A DNA stretch of 64,000 bases from Actinomycetota bacterium (GCA_040754375.1 JBFMCT010000009.1:26560-90559); one strand, 5' to 3'. Counted from the stretch's first letter, positions 1 to 9,098 are shown. Notes: generated by a model from the sequence alone, not told the origin. Translations and numbers: made by a program.

Positions 1-341
1 ACGACGTTCTCCCCGTCCACCATGACGGTCGCGCCCTGGGGGGCGCGCAGGGCCACGTGGAGGACGGGCCGGCCCTCGGTGACGTTCACCCGCTCCCCGG
101 CGAACACGGCGTCGATGCGCGCCCGCAGGCCGGCCCGCCGGGCCAGTTCGACCAGCAGGCCCATGGTCTCGGCCGTCACCCGGTTCTTCGACCAGTCGAG
201 GTAGAGGTCGCCGGCTTCGGCCACGAAGGTCTCGCCCCGGGCCGGGTCGGCCGCGAACAGGTCGCGCAGGTGGGCCCCGGCCAGGGCCCGGGAGTGGTCA
301 GCCAGCGCGGCCCACTCCGGCGTGGAGCTGATGGCCGTCAC
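1..341 (-). CDS. pgi: Glucose-6-phosphate isomerase, N-terminal part (runs off window)
   Basis: Pgi interconverts glucose-6-phosphate and fructose-6-phosphate in the cytoplasm. Reading leftward from a GTG at 341, the conceptual protein carries the family's N-terminal signatures: an LDWSKNRVT stretch (usually LDYSKNRxT) near residue 47 and an [14 protein letters not shown] stretch near residue 88 (family: N-T-E-x-R-x-x-L-H-x-x-L-R). Only about 113 residues lie in the window; the catalytic Glu/His/Lys region is beyond the left edge. The GTG start overlaps the gnd stop (GTGA), so it is the second gene of a gnd-pgi operon linking glycolysis and the pentose phosphate pathway. I recognised it by translating the strand directly; the family call is strong. 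Confidence 0.88.
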   Translation of the reverse strand, partial: MTAISSTPEWAALADHSRALAGAHLRDLFAADPARGETFVAEAGDLYLDWSKNRVTAETMGLLVELARRAGLRARIDAVFAGERVNVTEGRPVLHVALRAPQGATVMVDGENV

Positions 342-1381
342 GACGGCGGGCTGCCGGGCGGAGGCTCCTCGATCTCCAGCTCCTCGTGCCCGCCGAACTG
401 CTTGCGCAGGGCCGACAGCACCTTGGCCGCGTAGAGGCCCTCCCCCCGCGAGCTGAACCGCTCGAACAGGGCGGCCGTCAGGACGTGGGCGGGCACGCCC
501 TCGTCGATGGCGGCCATTACCGTCCAGCGGCCCTCGCCGGAGTCGGACACCCGGCCGCCGAACCCATCCAGGTGCGGGTCGTCGACCAGGGCGGCGGCCA
601 GCAGGTCGAGCAGCCACGAGCCGACCACGCTGCCCCGGCGCCACAGCTCGGTGACGGCCGCCGTGTCGATGTCGTACTGGTAGTAGGCCGGGTTCGAGAG
701 CGGGGCCGTCTCGGCGTCGCCCGCCCGGGGCCGCGTGCCGATGTCGGCCTTGTCCAAGATGGCCAGGCCCTCGGCGAAGGCGGCCATCATCCCGTACTCG
801 ATCCCGTTGTGGACCATCTTCACGAAGTGGCCGGCACCTGACGAGCCCACGTGGAGGTAGCCGTGCTCGGCGGTGGTGGGATCCCCGGAGCGGCCCGGGG
901 TGCGGGGAGCGGACTCCGCCCCCGGGGCCAGGGCGCGGAACACCGGGCCCAGGCGAGCGACCGTCTCGTCCTCGCCCCCGATCATCAAGCAGTAGCCCCG
1001 CCGCAGCCCGAACACCCCCCCGCTGGTGCCCACGTCGACGAAGTGGATGCCCAACTCGGCCAGGGCCTCGGCCCGGTGGATGTCGTCTCGGTAGTACGTG
1101 TTGCCGCCGTCGATGATCGTGTCGTCCTCGTCGAGGAGGGTGGCCAGCTCGTCGACGGTGGAGCTCACGAAGGCAGCCGGGACCATTATCCACACCGCCC
1201 GGGGCCGTTCGAGCTTGGCCACCAGTTCGCCTAGCGAGGCCGCGGGCACGGCCCCCTCGGCCGCCACCCGCTCCACGGCCGCCGGGTCGACGTCGTAGGC
1301 GACGCAGTCGTGGCCGGCGTGCATGAGGCGCCGGGCCAGGTTGGCGCCCATCCGGCCCAGGCCGATCATCCCGATCTGCAT
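338..1381 (-). CDS. gnd: 6-phosphogluconate dehydrogenase, decarboxylating (short Gnd type)
   Basis: Oxidises 6-phosphogluconate to ribulose-5-phosphate and CO2 with NAD(P)+ in the cytoplasmic pentose phosphate pathway. The protein opens with the Rossmann motif [13 protein letters not shown] at residues 7-19. It then shows the substrate-binding SGGVFG region, a [19 protein letters not shown] block (the catalytic Lys and His-Asn-Gly-Ile-Glu) and an alpha-helical C-terminal domain. Length is 347 aa, typical of the short class rather than the 470-aa class. I chose the ATG at 1381 because it leads straight into the nucleotide-binding strand; the reading frame stays open further upstream but that part looks non-homologous. 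It overlaps pgi by 4 nt. The C-terminal tail ([10 protein letters not shown]) is low-complexity. Confidence 0.93.
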   Translation of the reverse strand: MQIGMIGLGRMGANLARRLMHAGHDCVAYDVDPAAVERVAAEGAVPAASLGELVAKLERPRAVWIMVPAAFVSSTVDELATLLDEDDTIIDGGNTYYRDDIHRAEALAELGIHFVDVGTSGGVFGLRRGYCLMIGGEDETVARLGPVFRALAPGAESAPRTPGRSGDPTTAEHGYLHVGSSGAGHFVKMVHNGIEYGMMAAFAEGLAILDKADIGTRPRAGDAETAPLSNPAYYQYDIDTAAVTELWRRGSVVGSWLLDLLAAALVDDPHLDGFGGRVSDSGEGRWTVMAAIDEGVPAHVLTAALFERFSSRGEGLYAAKVLSALRKQFGGHEELEIEEPPPGSPPS

Positions 1382-1591
1382 GTCGTCGGCAGCCTCCGTG
1401 GGTCGTCGTTGCTCGGGCCCAACCCTAGGTGGCGGCCCCCGTGCCCCAGACCACCCGCAGCCGCCAACCCCGCACGGCCCATCCGGGATGCTGAATACTG
1501 GGCCCGACATCCGGCGTCACGATCACGGGTCGTCTCCTCCCAAGGACGCTCGAACGGCAACACGTCGGCTGGCGAAAGGTGGGCGCGGACC

Positions 1592-3001
1592 ATGGCTTCG
1601 TGCACAGGGAGACGAGCGCATGCTCACTATCGCGGGGCCGGCATCTTCGCCGCTCTGACCATCACCACGCTTCTCAGTGGCTGCGGAGAGGTCCGGAGCC
1701 AGGGTCAATCCGCGGGCCCCCACGGTTCAGCGGACAGCCAGCTAAGGGCGTCCCGACCATCCCTGATCATCCATGTCCCTGAGCCGGCGGGTGCCTGGGT
1801 CGTGACCGGCTCGCAGGTGCTACGAGCCCGAGCGGGCACGGGCCCCGCCGATGTGACGCCACCCGGCCTCCGGGGGGTCGTCGATGGTTTGGGCGTCTTC
1901 AGAGCCTTCTCGGCCCTCGATGACATGAGCGCGTGGGCCGTACGCGTCCAGACCTTGCCGGCGGGAACGCACGAAAGTTCCACCGCGCCGCCCACATCGG
2001 GACTTCCGGCTCCCGCTCCGGCACCAACAGCCCCTGGAGGCTCCTACTCGGCCTCCGGGGGCCGGGAGGGCGGAAGTCGGTCTTTACCCACGGCGCTTCC
2101 CCCTCCTCCCCCCAACACCGGTCCGGCGGTGGTTGACACACCGATGCCACCGACTTCGTCCGAGGTCTTGACGCATCGTACGACCGACGGTGGTGAGACC
2201 TGGTCGACCAATCGGCAGACGGTCAGCCTTGGCCGGGGCGAATACGTCGGTGGATCTCTGGCCGTCCATCGAGCGGGAACGGCTTGGCTGATGGCGCGGG
2301 CTCAAACCAGCAGTGCCGGCAGCAGCGCTGTCCTGCTGAGGACCAGCGACGCCGGCGCGACCTGGTCGACTTTCGCGCTCCCGGTTGCGGGGGCTATCCG
2401 CTTCTCGACTCCCTCGCATGGCTGGCTCGCCGGAGGCGCCGTCGCCAACCAGCTGTACGAGACTCACGACGGCGGCGAGACATGGGAGGCCAAGGAACTT
2501 CCCCCCGGGGCCCAGCGATCACCGGGCACGACACTGACCGGCCCGCACTTCTTCACGCCGGCATCCGGCGTGCTGCCTGTGCAACAGCAGCTTGACACCG
2601 GCGGATCGGTACTTCAGTTCTTCACCACGACCGATGCCGGGAGATCTTGGGCAGCCAAGGGAGAACCTCTCCACGTCCATCGTGGCGGCTCCATCTTTGA
2701 CGGGGAGTTCTCACTGGCCTCCTTCGTCGACGAGTCGACGTGGTATGTCCTTGCGGACTCGCTGCTCGTGACGCGCGACGGGGGGGAGACCTTCTTGCCA
2801 GTCCGCTCGGACCGGGACCTGAGCAGCGTCAGCCAGATGGCTTTCCCGAGCGTCGATGACGGGTGGGTCAAGCTCACGCTGAACCCATGCTCTGGTGCTC
2901 GTGCGGACACCGATCCCCACCGTTCGGACTGTGCCAACGAGGCTCGCGTGCTTCGCACCTCCGACGGAGGCGCGAGCTGGGTGGAGCAACCCTTGAAGTG
3001 A
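1592..3001 (+). CDS. Secreted lipoprotein with BNR/Asp-box repeats
   Basis: Predicted cell-surface lipoprotein of about 469 aa. Residues 1-31 form a type II signal peptide: Arg-rich n-region, hydrophobic stretch and lipobox LSGC with Cys31. The mature part has a Pro/Ser-rich linker (roughly residues 130-185), then at least six Asp-box motifs of S/T-x-D-x-G-x-T-W type (TTDGGETW, TSDAGATW, THDGGETW, TTDAGRSW, TRDGGETF, TSDGGASW), spaced as in sialidase or YCF48-like beta-propellers. No sialidase Arg triad or RIP motif is obvious, so a propeller binding role is more likely than glycosidase activity. The ATG at 1592 is chosen because the signal peptide follows directly. It is divergent from gnd; the 210 bp between them holds no other gene that I can see. 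Confidence 0.8.
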   Translation: MASCTGRRAHAHYRGAGIFAALTITTLLSGCGEVRSQGQSAGPHGSADSQLRASRPSLIIHVPEPAGAWVVTGSQVLRARAGTGPADVTPPGLRGVVDGLGVFRAFSALDDMSAWAVRVQTLPAGTHESSTAPPTSGLPAPAPAPTAPGGSYSASGGREGGSRSLPTALPPPPPNTGPAVVDTPMPPTSSEVLTHRTTDGGETWSTNRQTVSLGRGEYVGGSLAVHRAGTAWLMARAQTSSAGSSAVLLRTSDAGATWSTFALPVAGAIRFSTPSHGWLAGGAVANQLYETHDGGETWEAKELPPGAQRSPGTTLTGPHFFTPASGVLPVQQQLDTGGSVLQFFTTTDAGRSWAAKGEPLHVHRGGSIFDGEFSLASFVDESTWYVLADSLLVTRDGGETFLPVRSDRDLSSVSQMAFPSVDDGWVKLTLNPCSGARADTDPHRSDCANEARVLRTSDGGASWVEQPLK

Positions 3002-3088
3002 CCGCGGAGGCAAGGCAACTGTCGCGGTCCTGCTCGCCGTGGCTGGGTGGGGGGAGCATCTGTGCCGAAGGGCCGGGCGCGGCGGCTG

Positions 3089-3355
3089 CTACCGGCCGGT
3101 GCGCTCTCGGTGGGCGCACCCGGGCCAGCAGCAGGGCCGGCGCTGGCCTTCCTCCAACTCCTCCCGGGCCCTGCGCACGCGGCGCTCCCGGGTGGCCTGC
3201 TGCTTGGCGTCCTCGACCCAGCAGATGAACTCGTTGCGAGCCAGAGGCGTGATGTCCTTCCACGCTCCGAGGGCGACAGGGCTGGCGATCAGGGCGTCGC
3301 GCAGGTCGTCGGGCAGCTCGTGCACAACCCCACCAGGGAGTTGAGAGGTACGCAC
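3089..3355 (-). CDS. YdeI/OmpD-associated family protein
   Basis: Small cytoplasmic protein of the YdeI/OmdA family. The conserved C-terminal helical region is clear: LPDDLRDAL, then a W-x-x-x-x-x-L-x-R-x-E-F-I-x-W-V-E core, an R-R-V-R-R-A-x-E-E-L-E-E-G run and the end signature CCWPGCAHR. Molecular function of the family is not established; the name comes from E. coli and bacteriocin-protection studies. At 88 aa it is short, covering only the C-terminal domain. A GTG at 3355 is the only start giving the full domain; a GTG nine codons further in is an alternative. No partner gene is adjacent on this strand. Confidence 0.62.
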   Translation of the reverse strand: MRTSQLPGGVVHELPDDLRDALIASPVALGAWKDITPLARNEFICWVEDAKQQATRERRVRRAREELEEGQRRPCCWPGCAHRERTGR

Positions 3356-3613
3356 ATGGCCACGGTAGCGGGCCGCCGGGACCGGCGCCGGCTCGACCGC
3401 GCGTCAGTTCCAGGCGAACCAGCGGCCGTCGAAGCGCTCGCCCGACGGTGCTTGCCACTTGGCGGGCGTGACCCCGATCGAGCGGGCGGCGGCCGGGGGT
3501 GGGGCGGCCGGTGGCCGGGGCGGGTGCGGTGCGAGGTCGCGGCCCCACTTGTCGGTGTATCACCCGGTCCCGGGGCCGGCGGGGTGTCTGGGCCGTGACC
3601 CGAACCCGACCGC

Positions 3614-4402
3614 CTACCCCGGGGGCTCGGCCTCCGTGCCCCATACCACCCGCAGGCGCCAACCCCGGTCGGGGAAGCCAGCGGCGTCGGCCACCCGGGC
3701 CGACGGGGTGTTGTCGGCGGCGTGGACGTAGAGGGGCACACCGCCGTCGGCGAGCACCGAACGGGCGGCCTGGGCCACCAGGCGGCGGGCCAGGCCCTGG
3801 CCCCGGGCGGCTTCGTCGGTGCCGACCGCCAGTTCCCGGCCCCAGTGGGTGTGGACCTTGGCCCCTACCCCGGCCAGGTAGCGACCGTCGGGGTCGAAGG
3901 CCACCAGCACCGGCCCGGCGAAGGCCCCGAGCCACTCCGGCAGTGCCCGATGGTCGGTGCCGACCCACCGGCCGACGTCGCCCAGGGGGGCCGGGCTGGA
4001 TGACCACCGCAGCACGACCCAAGGGCTGACCCTTCCGAAGGCCGAGCCCACGGCCGCCAGGTCTTCGTCGAGGGCACCCGGGCGGCCCGACGTAACCACC
4101 GGCGCGATGGCGCCCGCGAGGTCGGGCCGCACCGACACCATCGTGCCCCGGGGGGAGCGCACGGCCACCACCGGTACGGCCCCCCCGTCCCACGCGGGCT
4201 CGGCCCGCCCCGGCCAGCTGACGACGTCGACCGGGCGCCGGGGTGGCCACAGTCCGAGGTACATCGCCAGGTGAAAGCCCAGAGCAGCCGGCACTCGGTC
4301 CTCCGAAGCGCCACCCCGAGCCCGGGCCTCGACCGTCACGGAGGGAAGCTCAGCGGGCTCGTAGCCCGCGGTCGGGCGTGTGCACCTCGTCCACGGGGCC
4401 AA
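3614..4402 (-). CDS. GNAT family N-acetyltransferase
   Basis: Predicted acetyl-CoA-dependent N-acetyltransferase of unknown substrate. The C-terminal half has the GNAT fold: a strand (GPVLVAFDPDGRYLAGVGAK), the pyrophosphate-binding loop ARGQGLARRLV (Q/R-x-x-G-x-G/A type) followed by an alpha helix, and a final YVHAADNTPSARVADAAGF segment typical of motif B. The N-terminal 120 residues are a less conserved partner domain, possibly a degenerate second GNAT repeat. The outermost start is a TTG at 4402 with no visible ribosome-binding site; a GTG at 4339 (residue 22) is equally plausible. Divergent from the broken khtT gene, 62 bp apart. Confidence 0.72.
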   Translation of the reverse strand: MAPWTRCTRPTAGYEPAELPSVTVEARARGGASEDRVPAALGFHLAMYLGLWPPRRPVDVVSWPGRAEPAWDGGAVPVVAVRSPRGTMVSVRPDLAGAIAPVVTSGRPGALDEDLAAVGSAFGRVSPWVVLRWSSSPAPLGDVGRWVGTDHRALPEWLGAFAGPVLVAFDPDGRYLAGVGAKVHTHWGRELAVGTDEAARGQGLARRLVAQAARSVLADGGVPLYVHAADNTPSARVADAAGFPDRGWRLRVVWGTEAEPPG

Positions 4403-4464
4403 GGTAGTGCCGGACGGACGGTCCCACCGCCCGCCACGCCCAGGGGCCCCGGTACCATCCGGCC

Positions 4465-5087
4465 ATGGGCGTGAACATCCGCAAGCACCGCCTGCCTTAC
4501 CTGGGCGAGCGCTACGACCTCGATGTCGGTCGAGGCACGACGCTGGCGGTGGTGGTCCAGCGGGACGGGAGCCGGGCCATCTCGGTCCTGTCGGGTGGTT
4601 CCGACGAACCTGTGGTCAGCGTCCCGCTGACGCACGAACAGAGTGTCGCGGTGGCTGCCCTGTTGACGGGGGCCCGGTTCTCGATCGTGTCCAACGAGAC
4701 CGACGTGGAGGGCGAGGTGGAGGGTGACGTGGACGTCCAGACCGTGGAGGTGGGGCCGTCGTCGCCGGCCGCCGGCCGGCTGGTGCGCGACATCCCCCTC
4801 CCGGCCGGGTGCGACGCCGCCGTCCCAGTGCCTCCACGGTCAAGGTTTGCCTCGTTTCTCGCCCTACCTTCGGTTGGTCCTGGCCAACTCACCCGCGGTC
4901 GACACCTCTTGGGGTCAAGCGAGAAACGAGGCAAACCTTTCCTGATGAGGCACTGGCCGTCATCCGGGACAGCACGCCCGAACTGGTCGAGGACGATGAC
5001 CGTGAACCGGCCCGGGTGGGCGACCGCCTCGTGGTGGCTGCCCGGCGGGACCGCATCGGTGAGGTGGTCAGGTTCCTGGCGGGCTGA
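4465..5087 (+). pseudogene. khtT: KhtT-type antiporter regulatory subunit, disrupted by a 132-bp insertion
   Basis: KhtT proteins are cytoplasmic TrkA-C (RCK_C) domain subunits that gate K+/H+ antiporters. The first 120 codons (4465-4824) give the family's N-terminal domain (LPYLGERYDLDVGRG, VPLTHEQSVAVAALLTG) and the start of RCK_C (SPAAGRLVRDIPLPAGCDAAV). An inverted-repeat element plus a 5-bp duplication (137 nt together) then shifts the frame. The rest of the domain resumes at 4962 in another frame (VIRDSTPELV, then VGDRLVVAARRD) and ends at 5087. Removing 137 nt gives a clean 161-aa protein, the normal KhtT length (about 160-165 aa). As it stands the gene should give a truncated chimera with a long out-of-frame tail. 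Its end overlaps the convergent antiporter gene by 20 bp. Confidence 0.85.
4825..4956. mobile_element. 132-bp MITE-like element with 38-bp imperfect terminal inverted repeats and 5-bp TSD
   Basis: Left end 4825-4862 and right end 4919-4956 are inverted copies. The outer 10 bp (CCAGTGCCTC / GAGGCACTGG) and inner 20 bp (AGGTTTGCCTCGTTTCTCGC and its complement) match exactly; the 8 bp between differ at five positions, so 33 of 38 positions pair. The direct repeat CCGTC flanks the element at 4820-4824 and 4957-4961. Deleting the element and one CCGTC restores the khtT frame. It is too short for a transposase and would need mobilising in trans. I noticed no second copy in the window. The family of the parent transposon is unknown. 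Confidence 0.88.
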
Positions 5088-6570
5088 GGTCCGAGCCGTC
5101 CGGGGGGCCGGTCCCGCCTTCGACGGCGGCCCGGGTGGGCGGCAGGGCCTCAGCGTCGGCCAGCACCAGCACGGAGTCCCCGGGCTCGAGCACGGTCGCC
5201 CCCTGGGGTACCAGGTAGACCCCCGCCCGGGTCACCAGCACGATCAGGGCCCCGGGCGGCAGGCGCAGGTCGACGAGCTGGCGGCCGGCGGCGGCCGCAC
5301 CCTGGGCCACCGTGAGCTGGTGGAGGTTGGCCCCCTGGCCGTCGTCGGCGCCCACGAACTCCAAGGCGGGCGGCCGGTGCGGGGCCAGCGGGGCGTCCAC
5401 GCCCAGCCACCGGGCCACGACCGGGATCGTGGTGCCCTGCACGAGCACGGAGGTGAGCACGATGAAGAACACGACGTTGAAGATGAGCTCGGCCTCGGCG
5501 ATGCCCTCGACCAGGGGGAAGGTCGCCAGGATGACCGGCACCGCGCCTCGGAGGCCGACCCAGGAGACCATGGCCACCTGGCGTACGGGTAGGCGGGCCA
5601 GCAGCAGGACGGCGAAGGCGGCCACCGGGCGGGCCACCAGCACCAGCACGGCTGAGATCAGCAGGGCCCGGGGGGCCACGGGGAGAAGCTCGGACGGGAA
5701 CACCAGCAGGCCCAGGACCAGGAACATCGTGATCTGCATCAGCCACGCCAGCCCGTCGGAGAAGCGGACGAGGCTGCGCTGGTGCAAGAACGTGGCGTTG
5801 CCCATCACGATGCCGGCCACGTAGACCGCCAGGAACCCGCTCCCGCCCAGCACGGCGGCCGTGCCGTAGGTCAGCAGCACGACCGCTATGAGCAGCACGG
5901 GGTAGAGGCCCTCGTAGCCCAGCCGCAGGCGGTTCACGGCCGCCACCGAGGCCCGGGCCAGCAGGTAGCCCACGGCCCCGCCCACGGCCATCTGCATCAC
6001 GAACACGGGGACGAGGTCGAAGACGCCGGTGCCAGGCTGGGTGACGACCTCGATGAAGGCCAGGGTCAGGAAGACAGCCATGGGGTCGTTGCTGCCCGAC
6101 TCGAGCTCGAGGAGGGGCCGCAGCCGGTCCTTCAGCCCGACGCTCTGGGACCTCAGGATCGAAAAGACGGCGGCCGCGTCCGTGGAGGAGATGATCGCCC
6201 CCAGGAGGAGCCCTACGGCCCAGGGGATGTCGAGCACGACGCTGGCCAGGGTTCCGGCCACGCAGGCGGTGGCCAGCACGCCGACGGTGGCCAGCGCGAT
6301 CCCCGGCCCGAGTACGGGACGCACGTCGGCCCACCGGGTGTCGAGCCCGCCCGAGAAGAGGATGAAGGCGAGGGCGACCACGCCCACCATCTGGGCCAGT
6401 TCGTAGTCCTCGAAGTCGATGCCGCCCAGCCCGTCGGAGCCGGCCAGCATGCCGATGCCCATGAACAGCAAGAGAGCGGGCACCCCGAGACGGCCCGCGA
6501 CCTTGCTGGCCAACACCCCCAGGACGAGCATCGAGGAGGCGACGAGAAGGGCGAGGGCGAAGTCGTCCAC
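5068..6570 (-). CDS. CPA1-type K+/H+ (or Na+/H+) antiporter, NhaP2/CvrA-like
   Basis: Inner-membrane cation/proton antiporter of 500 aa. About the first 385 residues form 12-13 hydrophobic segments of the Na_H_Exchanger family. Characteristic pieces are LLFMGIGMLAGSDG, the SSTDAAAVFSILR motif carrying the ion-site Asp, LELESGSNDPMAVFL with the second conserved Asp, and SWVGLRGAVPVILA. Residues about 405-475 form a cytoplasmic RCK_C domain (LVDLRLPPGALIVLVTRAG, then LEPGDSVLVLAD), the layout of potassium/proton antiporter NhaP2. ATG start at 6570. The neighbouring KhtT-like gene is convergent and broken, so this protein probably relies on its own RCK_C domain. Ion preference cannot be read from sequence. 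Confidence 0.87.
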   Translation of the reverse strand: MDDFALALLVASSMLVLGVLASKVAGRLGVPALLLFMGIGMLAGSDGLGGIDFEDYELAQMVGVVALAFILFSGGLDTRWADVRPVLGPGIALATVGVLATACVAGTLASVVLDIPWAVGLLLGAIISSTDAAAVFSILRSQSVGLKDRLRPLLELESGSNDPMAVFLTLAFIEVVTQPGTGVFDLVPVFVMQMAVGGAVGYLLARASVAAVNRLRLGYEGLYPVLLIAVVLLTYGTAAVLGGSGFLAVYVAGIVMGNATFLHQRSLVRFSDGLAWLMQITMFLVLGLLVFPSELLPVAPRALLISAVLVLVARPVAAFAVLLLARLPVRQVAMVSWVGLRGAVPVILATFPLVEGIAEAELIFNVVFFIVLTSVLVQGTTIPVVARWLGVDAPLAPHRPPALEFVGADDGQGANLHQLTVAQGAAAAGRQLVDLRLPPGALIVLVTRAGVYLVPQGATVLEPGDSVLVLADAEALPPTRAAVEGGTGPPDGSDLSPPGT

Positions 6571-6705
6571 GCCTCATCATGGCCTCCTTGGGGGCCAGTT
6601 CTGCCACAGAGGGTACGCGGGTTGGGTACTTTCGGCGGGCGTGAGGCGCAGGAGGACCGAGGGCCCGTGTGAGACGGGCCAGGCCCGGACGAGGTCTTAG
6701 CGGCA

Positions 6706-8139
6706 GTGGACTTCGTCATGGACTCGATCTCCTCGCTGGGGGGACCGGTCGCCTATCTGGTGGTGGGCGTGCTGGCCGCCCTGGAGACGGCCGCCTTCGT
6801 CGGCCTCGTGGTTCCCGGTGAGCTGGCCATGGTGATCGGGGGCTACCTGGCCTTCGACGGGCGGGCTGGGCTGTGGCCCATGGTCGTGGTGGCGACCGTG
6901 GGGGCGGTCGTGGGCAACTCCGTCGGCTATGAGATCGGTCGCCGCATCGGCCCGTCGATCATGCGTAGTCGCTTCGGGCGCCGGGTGGGCGAGGAGCGCT
7001 GGCAGCGGGCGCAGGCCTACCTCGTCACCCGTGGTGGGCGGGCGGTGTTCTTCGGGAGGTTCGTGGGGGTGCTGCGGGCGCTCGTCCCCGCTCTGGCCGG
7101 CGCGTCGCGCATGCGCTACCGCAAGTTCCTCCTGTGGAGCGTCCTGGGCGCCATGCTGTGGGCCCCGACGTTCGTCCTGCTCGGTTACGTGGCTGGCCGC
7201 TCCTACCGGCGGGTCGAGCACATCGCCGGCCAGGCAGGCTGGGTCGTGCTGGGCCTCGCTCTGACGGTCGGTCTGGTCCTGGCCATCGGCCACTGGGTCT
7301 CCAACCATCCTGAGCGGGTCAGGGCCTTCGCCGACCGCCAACTCGCCCGGCCCCTACCGGCCCGTCTCAGCCGGCGCTTGCGGGCTCCGCTGGTCTTCGC
7401 CGCCGGGCGGCTGCGGCCCGGGCAGGTCCTGGGGCTGGCACTGACCTTGCAACTGGCCGCCGTGGGCCTGGCCGCGTGGGCCTTCGGCTCGCTCGTGCAG
7501 GACGTCTTGAGGGGCCGCGGTGTGGCCACCATCGACGGACCGGTCACCCGGGCCATCGCCGAGCGGCGCGTGGACTGGCTGACCTCGGCCATGTCGGCTT
7601 TCAGCGACCTGGGGGCGGTGGCCGTCCTGGTGGTGGCCACGGCCGCTGTGGGGCTGGTGGCTTGGCGCCTGACCCGGAGCTGGGTGCCCCTGATCGTGAT
7701 GACCACCGCCCTGGTCGGGGCCGTGGCCCTGACCGACGTGGTCCGCCCCCTGGTGGGCCGCGAGCGGCCGCCCGTGCTGGCCCTGGTGGCATCGGGGGGC
7801 TTCGCCTTCCCCTCCGACCACGCGACCCAGGCAGTGGCTGTCTACGGCGCCCTGGCTTACCTGGCGGCCGGTTGGATCCGGTCGTGGTCGGCGAAGGTGG
7901 CCGTCTGGACCGTGAGCGGCGTCCTCGTCCTGCTCATCGGGTTCTCCCGGGTGTACATGGGTGCCCACTGGGCCACCGACGTGCTTGGCGGCTACGCCCT
8001 CGGCGCACTGTGGCTGGCCTCCGTGCTGGTCACCATCAGTGCCGTACAGGGCATCTGGCGGCGTGGCACCTCGGCTCTGCCGGGCACCCAGCCGGGTGCG
8101 GCGCGGGAAGGTACCCCGGCCGACCGCGACGTCGCCTGA
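6706..8139 (+). CDS. DedA-family membrane protein fused to a PAP2 phosphatase domain
   Basis: A 477-aa integral membrane fusion. Residues 1-200 are a DedA/SNARE-associated domain: FVGLVVPGELAMVIGGYLA near the N-terminus, GNSVGYEIGRRIG, then the family signature F-x-G-R-F-x-x-x-x-R-x-x-x-P-x-x-A-G at FFGRFVGVLRALVPALAG. DedA proteins flip or transport lipid carriers. Residues about 245-455 are a PAP2 domain with its three motifs: RPLVGRERPP, FPSDHATQ and SRVYMGAHWATDVLGG, including both catalytic His. The combination suggests a lipid-phosphate phosphatase working with a lipid transporter, for example undecaprenyl pyrophosphate recycling. GTG start at 6706; an in-frame ATG follows four codons later. 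Confidence 0.88.
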   Translation: MDFVMDSISSLGGPVAYLVVGVLAALETAAFVGLVVPGELAMVIGGYLAFDGRAGLWPMVVVATVGAVVGNSVGYEIGRRIGPSIMRSRFGRRVGEERWQRAQAYLVTRGGRAVFFGRFVGVLRALVPALAGASRMRYRKFLLWSVLGAMLWAPTFVLLGYVAGRSYRRVEHIAGQAGWVVLGLALTVGLVLAIGHWVSNHPERVRAFADRQLARPLPARLSRRLRAPLVFAAGRLRPGQVLGLALTLQLAAVGLAAWAFGSLVQDVLRGRGVATIDGPVTRAIAERRVDWLTSAMSAFSDLGAVAVLVVATAAVGLVAWRLTRSWVPLIVMTTALVGAVALTDVVRPLVGRERPPVLALVASGGFAFPSDHATQAVAVYGALAYLAAGWIRSWSAKVAVWTVSGVLVLLIGFSRVYMGAHWATDVLGGYALGALWLASVLVTISAVQGIWRRGTSALPGTQPGAAREGTPADRDVA

Positions 8140-8221
8140 ACCACGCCACTGGGCACGCAGCCCTGCCCTCGGACGTTGGCCGGCGGACGCCAGGCCGGCC
8201 GGCGGCCTAGCGTCAGTGGTG

Positions 8222-9079
8222 ATGGGCGGGATCTTCATCAGCTACCGCCGGGACGACACCGCCGGGCACGCCGGGCGGCTGTGTGACCGCCTCCGGGCCC
8301 ACTTCGGGCGTGAGCAGGTCTTCATGGACCTCGACACCATCCCGCCTGGGCGCGACTTCGTGGACGCCATCGAGCAGGCGGTGGCCGCCTGTGACGCACT
8401 GGTGGTGCTGATCGGGCGCGACTGGCTGGCGGCCTCCCACCCCGACGGGGGCCGGCGCCTCGACGACCCCGAGGACTTCGTGCGCCTGGAGGTGGCGGCT
8501 GCCCTGCGCCGGGGGACGCTGGTCATCCCTGTGCTCGTCGAGGGGGCGCGGATGCCCTCGTCGCGCGACCTGCCCGAGGACATCGCCCGCCTGGCTCGCC
8601 ACAACGCCCTCGAGGTCAGCGACGGCCGCTGGGACTACGACACCGACCGTCTGGTGGCCGCCCTGAGCCCGGCGGTCGGCGCCGCCGCACCGTCCGGAGG
8701 GCCGCCCCCGCCCGCTCCCGGCCCCACCGAGCCGGCGCCCGCGGCCTCGCGTGCGGGCCCGCCAGGGCTGGCCGAGGCCCTGCCCGGGACGTGGAGCGTC
8801 CAGCTCCAGCACCCGGCTGTCGGGACCGGCCAGGGCTCGCTCGTCATCGACGCCGGTGGGGTGTTCCAGGGCCAGATGGCCAGTCCCATGGGGGTGTGGG
8901 CCGTCAGCGGCCAGTGGCAGCTCGTGGGGCCGGCCCACCTCCAGATGGCCGGCACCCAGCACAACGGCATGGCCGTGCTGCCCTACCAGGTGTTCATCCA
9001 GTTCGGCACCGTCGAGCGGGACCGGCTCATGGGGACGACGTCGGCGGGCGAGACGGCCTTGTTCGTCCGTACCACCTGA
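8222..9079 (+). CDS. TIR-domain protein with C-terminal beta-rich domain
   Basis: A 285-aa cytoplasmic protein. Residues 1-145 are a TIR domain: the FISYRRDD box 1 motif, VFMDLDTIPPGRDFVDAIEQAV (with a Glu in the position used by TIR NADases) and DALVVLIGRDWL. A Pro/Ala-rich linker (about 155-185) leads to a C-terminal domain of about 100 aa beginning LPGTWSVQLQ, predicted all-beta and seen as an accessory in other TIR proteins; its ligand is unknown. The ATG at 8222 is chosen because it starts two residues before the first TIR strand; GTGs lie just upstream. It is convergent with the cyclase-TIR gene, 19 bp apart, so the two TIR proteins may belong to one signalling or defence function (inference). 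Confidence 0.8.
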   Translation: MGGIFISYRRDDTAGHAGRLCDRLRAHFGREQVFMDLDTIPPGRDFVDAIEQAVAACDALVVLIGRDWLAASHPDGGRRLDDPEDFVRLEVAAALRRGTLVIPVLVEGARMPSSRDLPEDIARLARHNALEVSDGRWDYDTDRLVAALSPAVGAAAPSGGPPPPAPGPTEPAPAASRAGPPGLAEALPGTWSVQLQHPAVGTGQGSLVIDAGGVFQGQMASPMGVWAVSGQWQLVGPAHLQMAGTQHNGMAVLPYQVFIQFGTVERDRLMGTTSAGETALFVRTT

Positions 9080-9098
9080 ACCGGCCTGGCCGGGGATC

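Noticed and set aside
3404..3556. Minus-strand stretch ending RFDGRWFAWN that looked like the tail of a protein
   Set aside because: Bounded by stops with no usable start and a low-complexity middle; at most a gene remnant.
4465..5592. A 375-codon open frame running through the insertion and beyond
   Set aside because: Only the first 120 codons match KhtT; the rest is insertion and antisense of the antiporter gene, open because of high GC.
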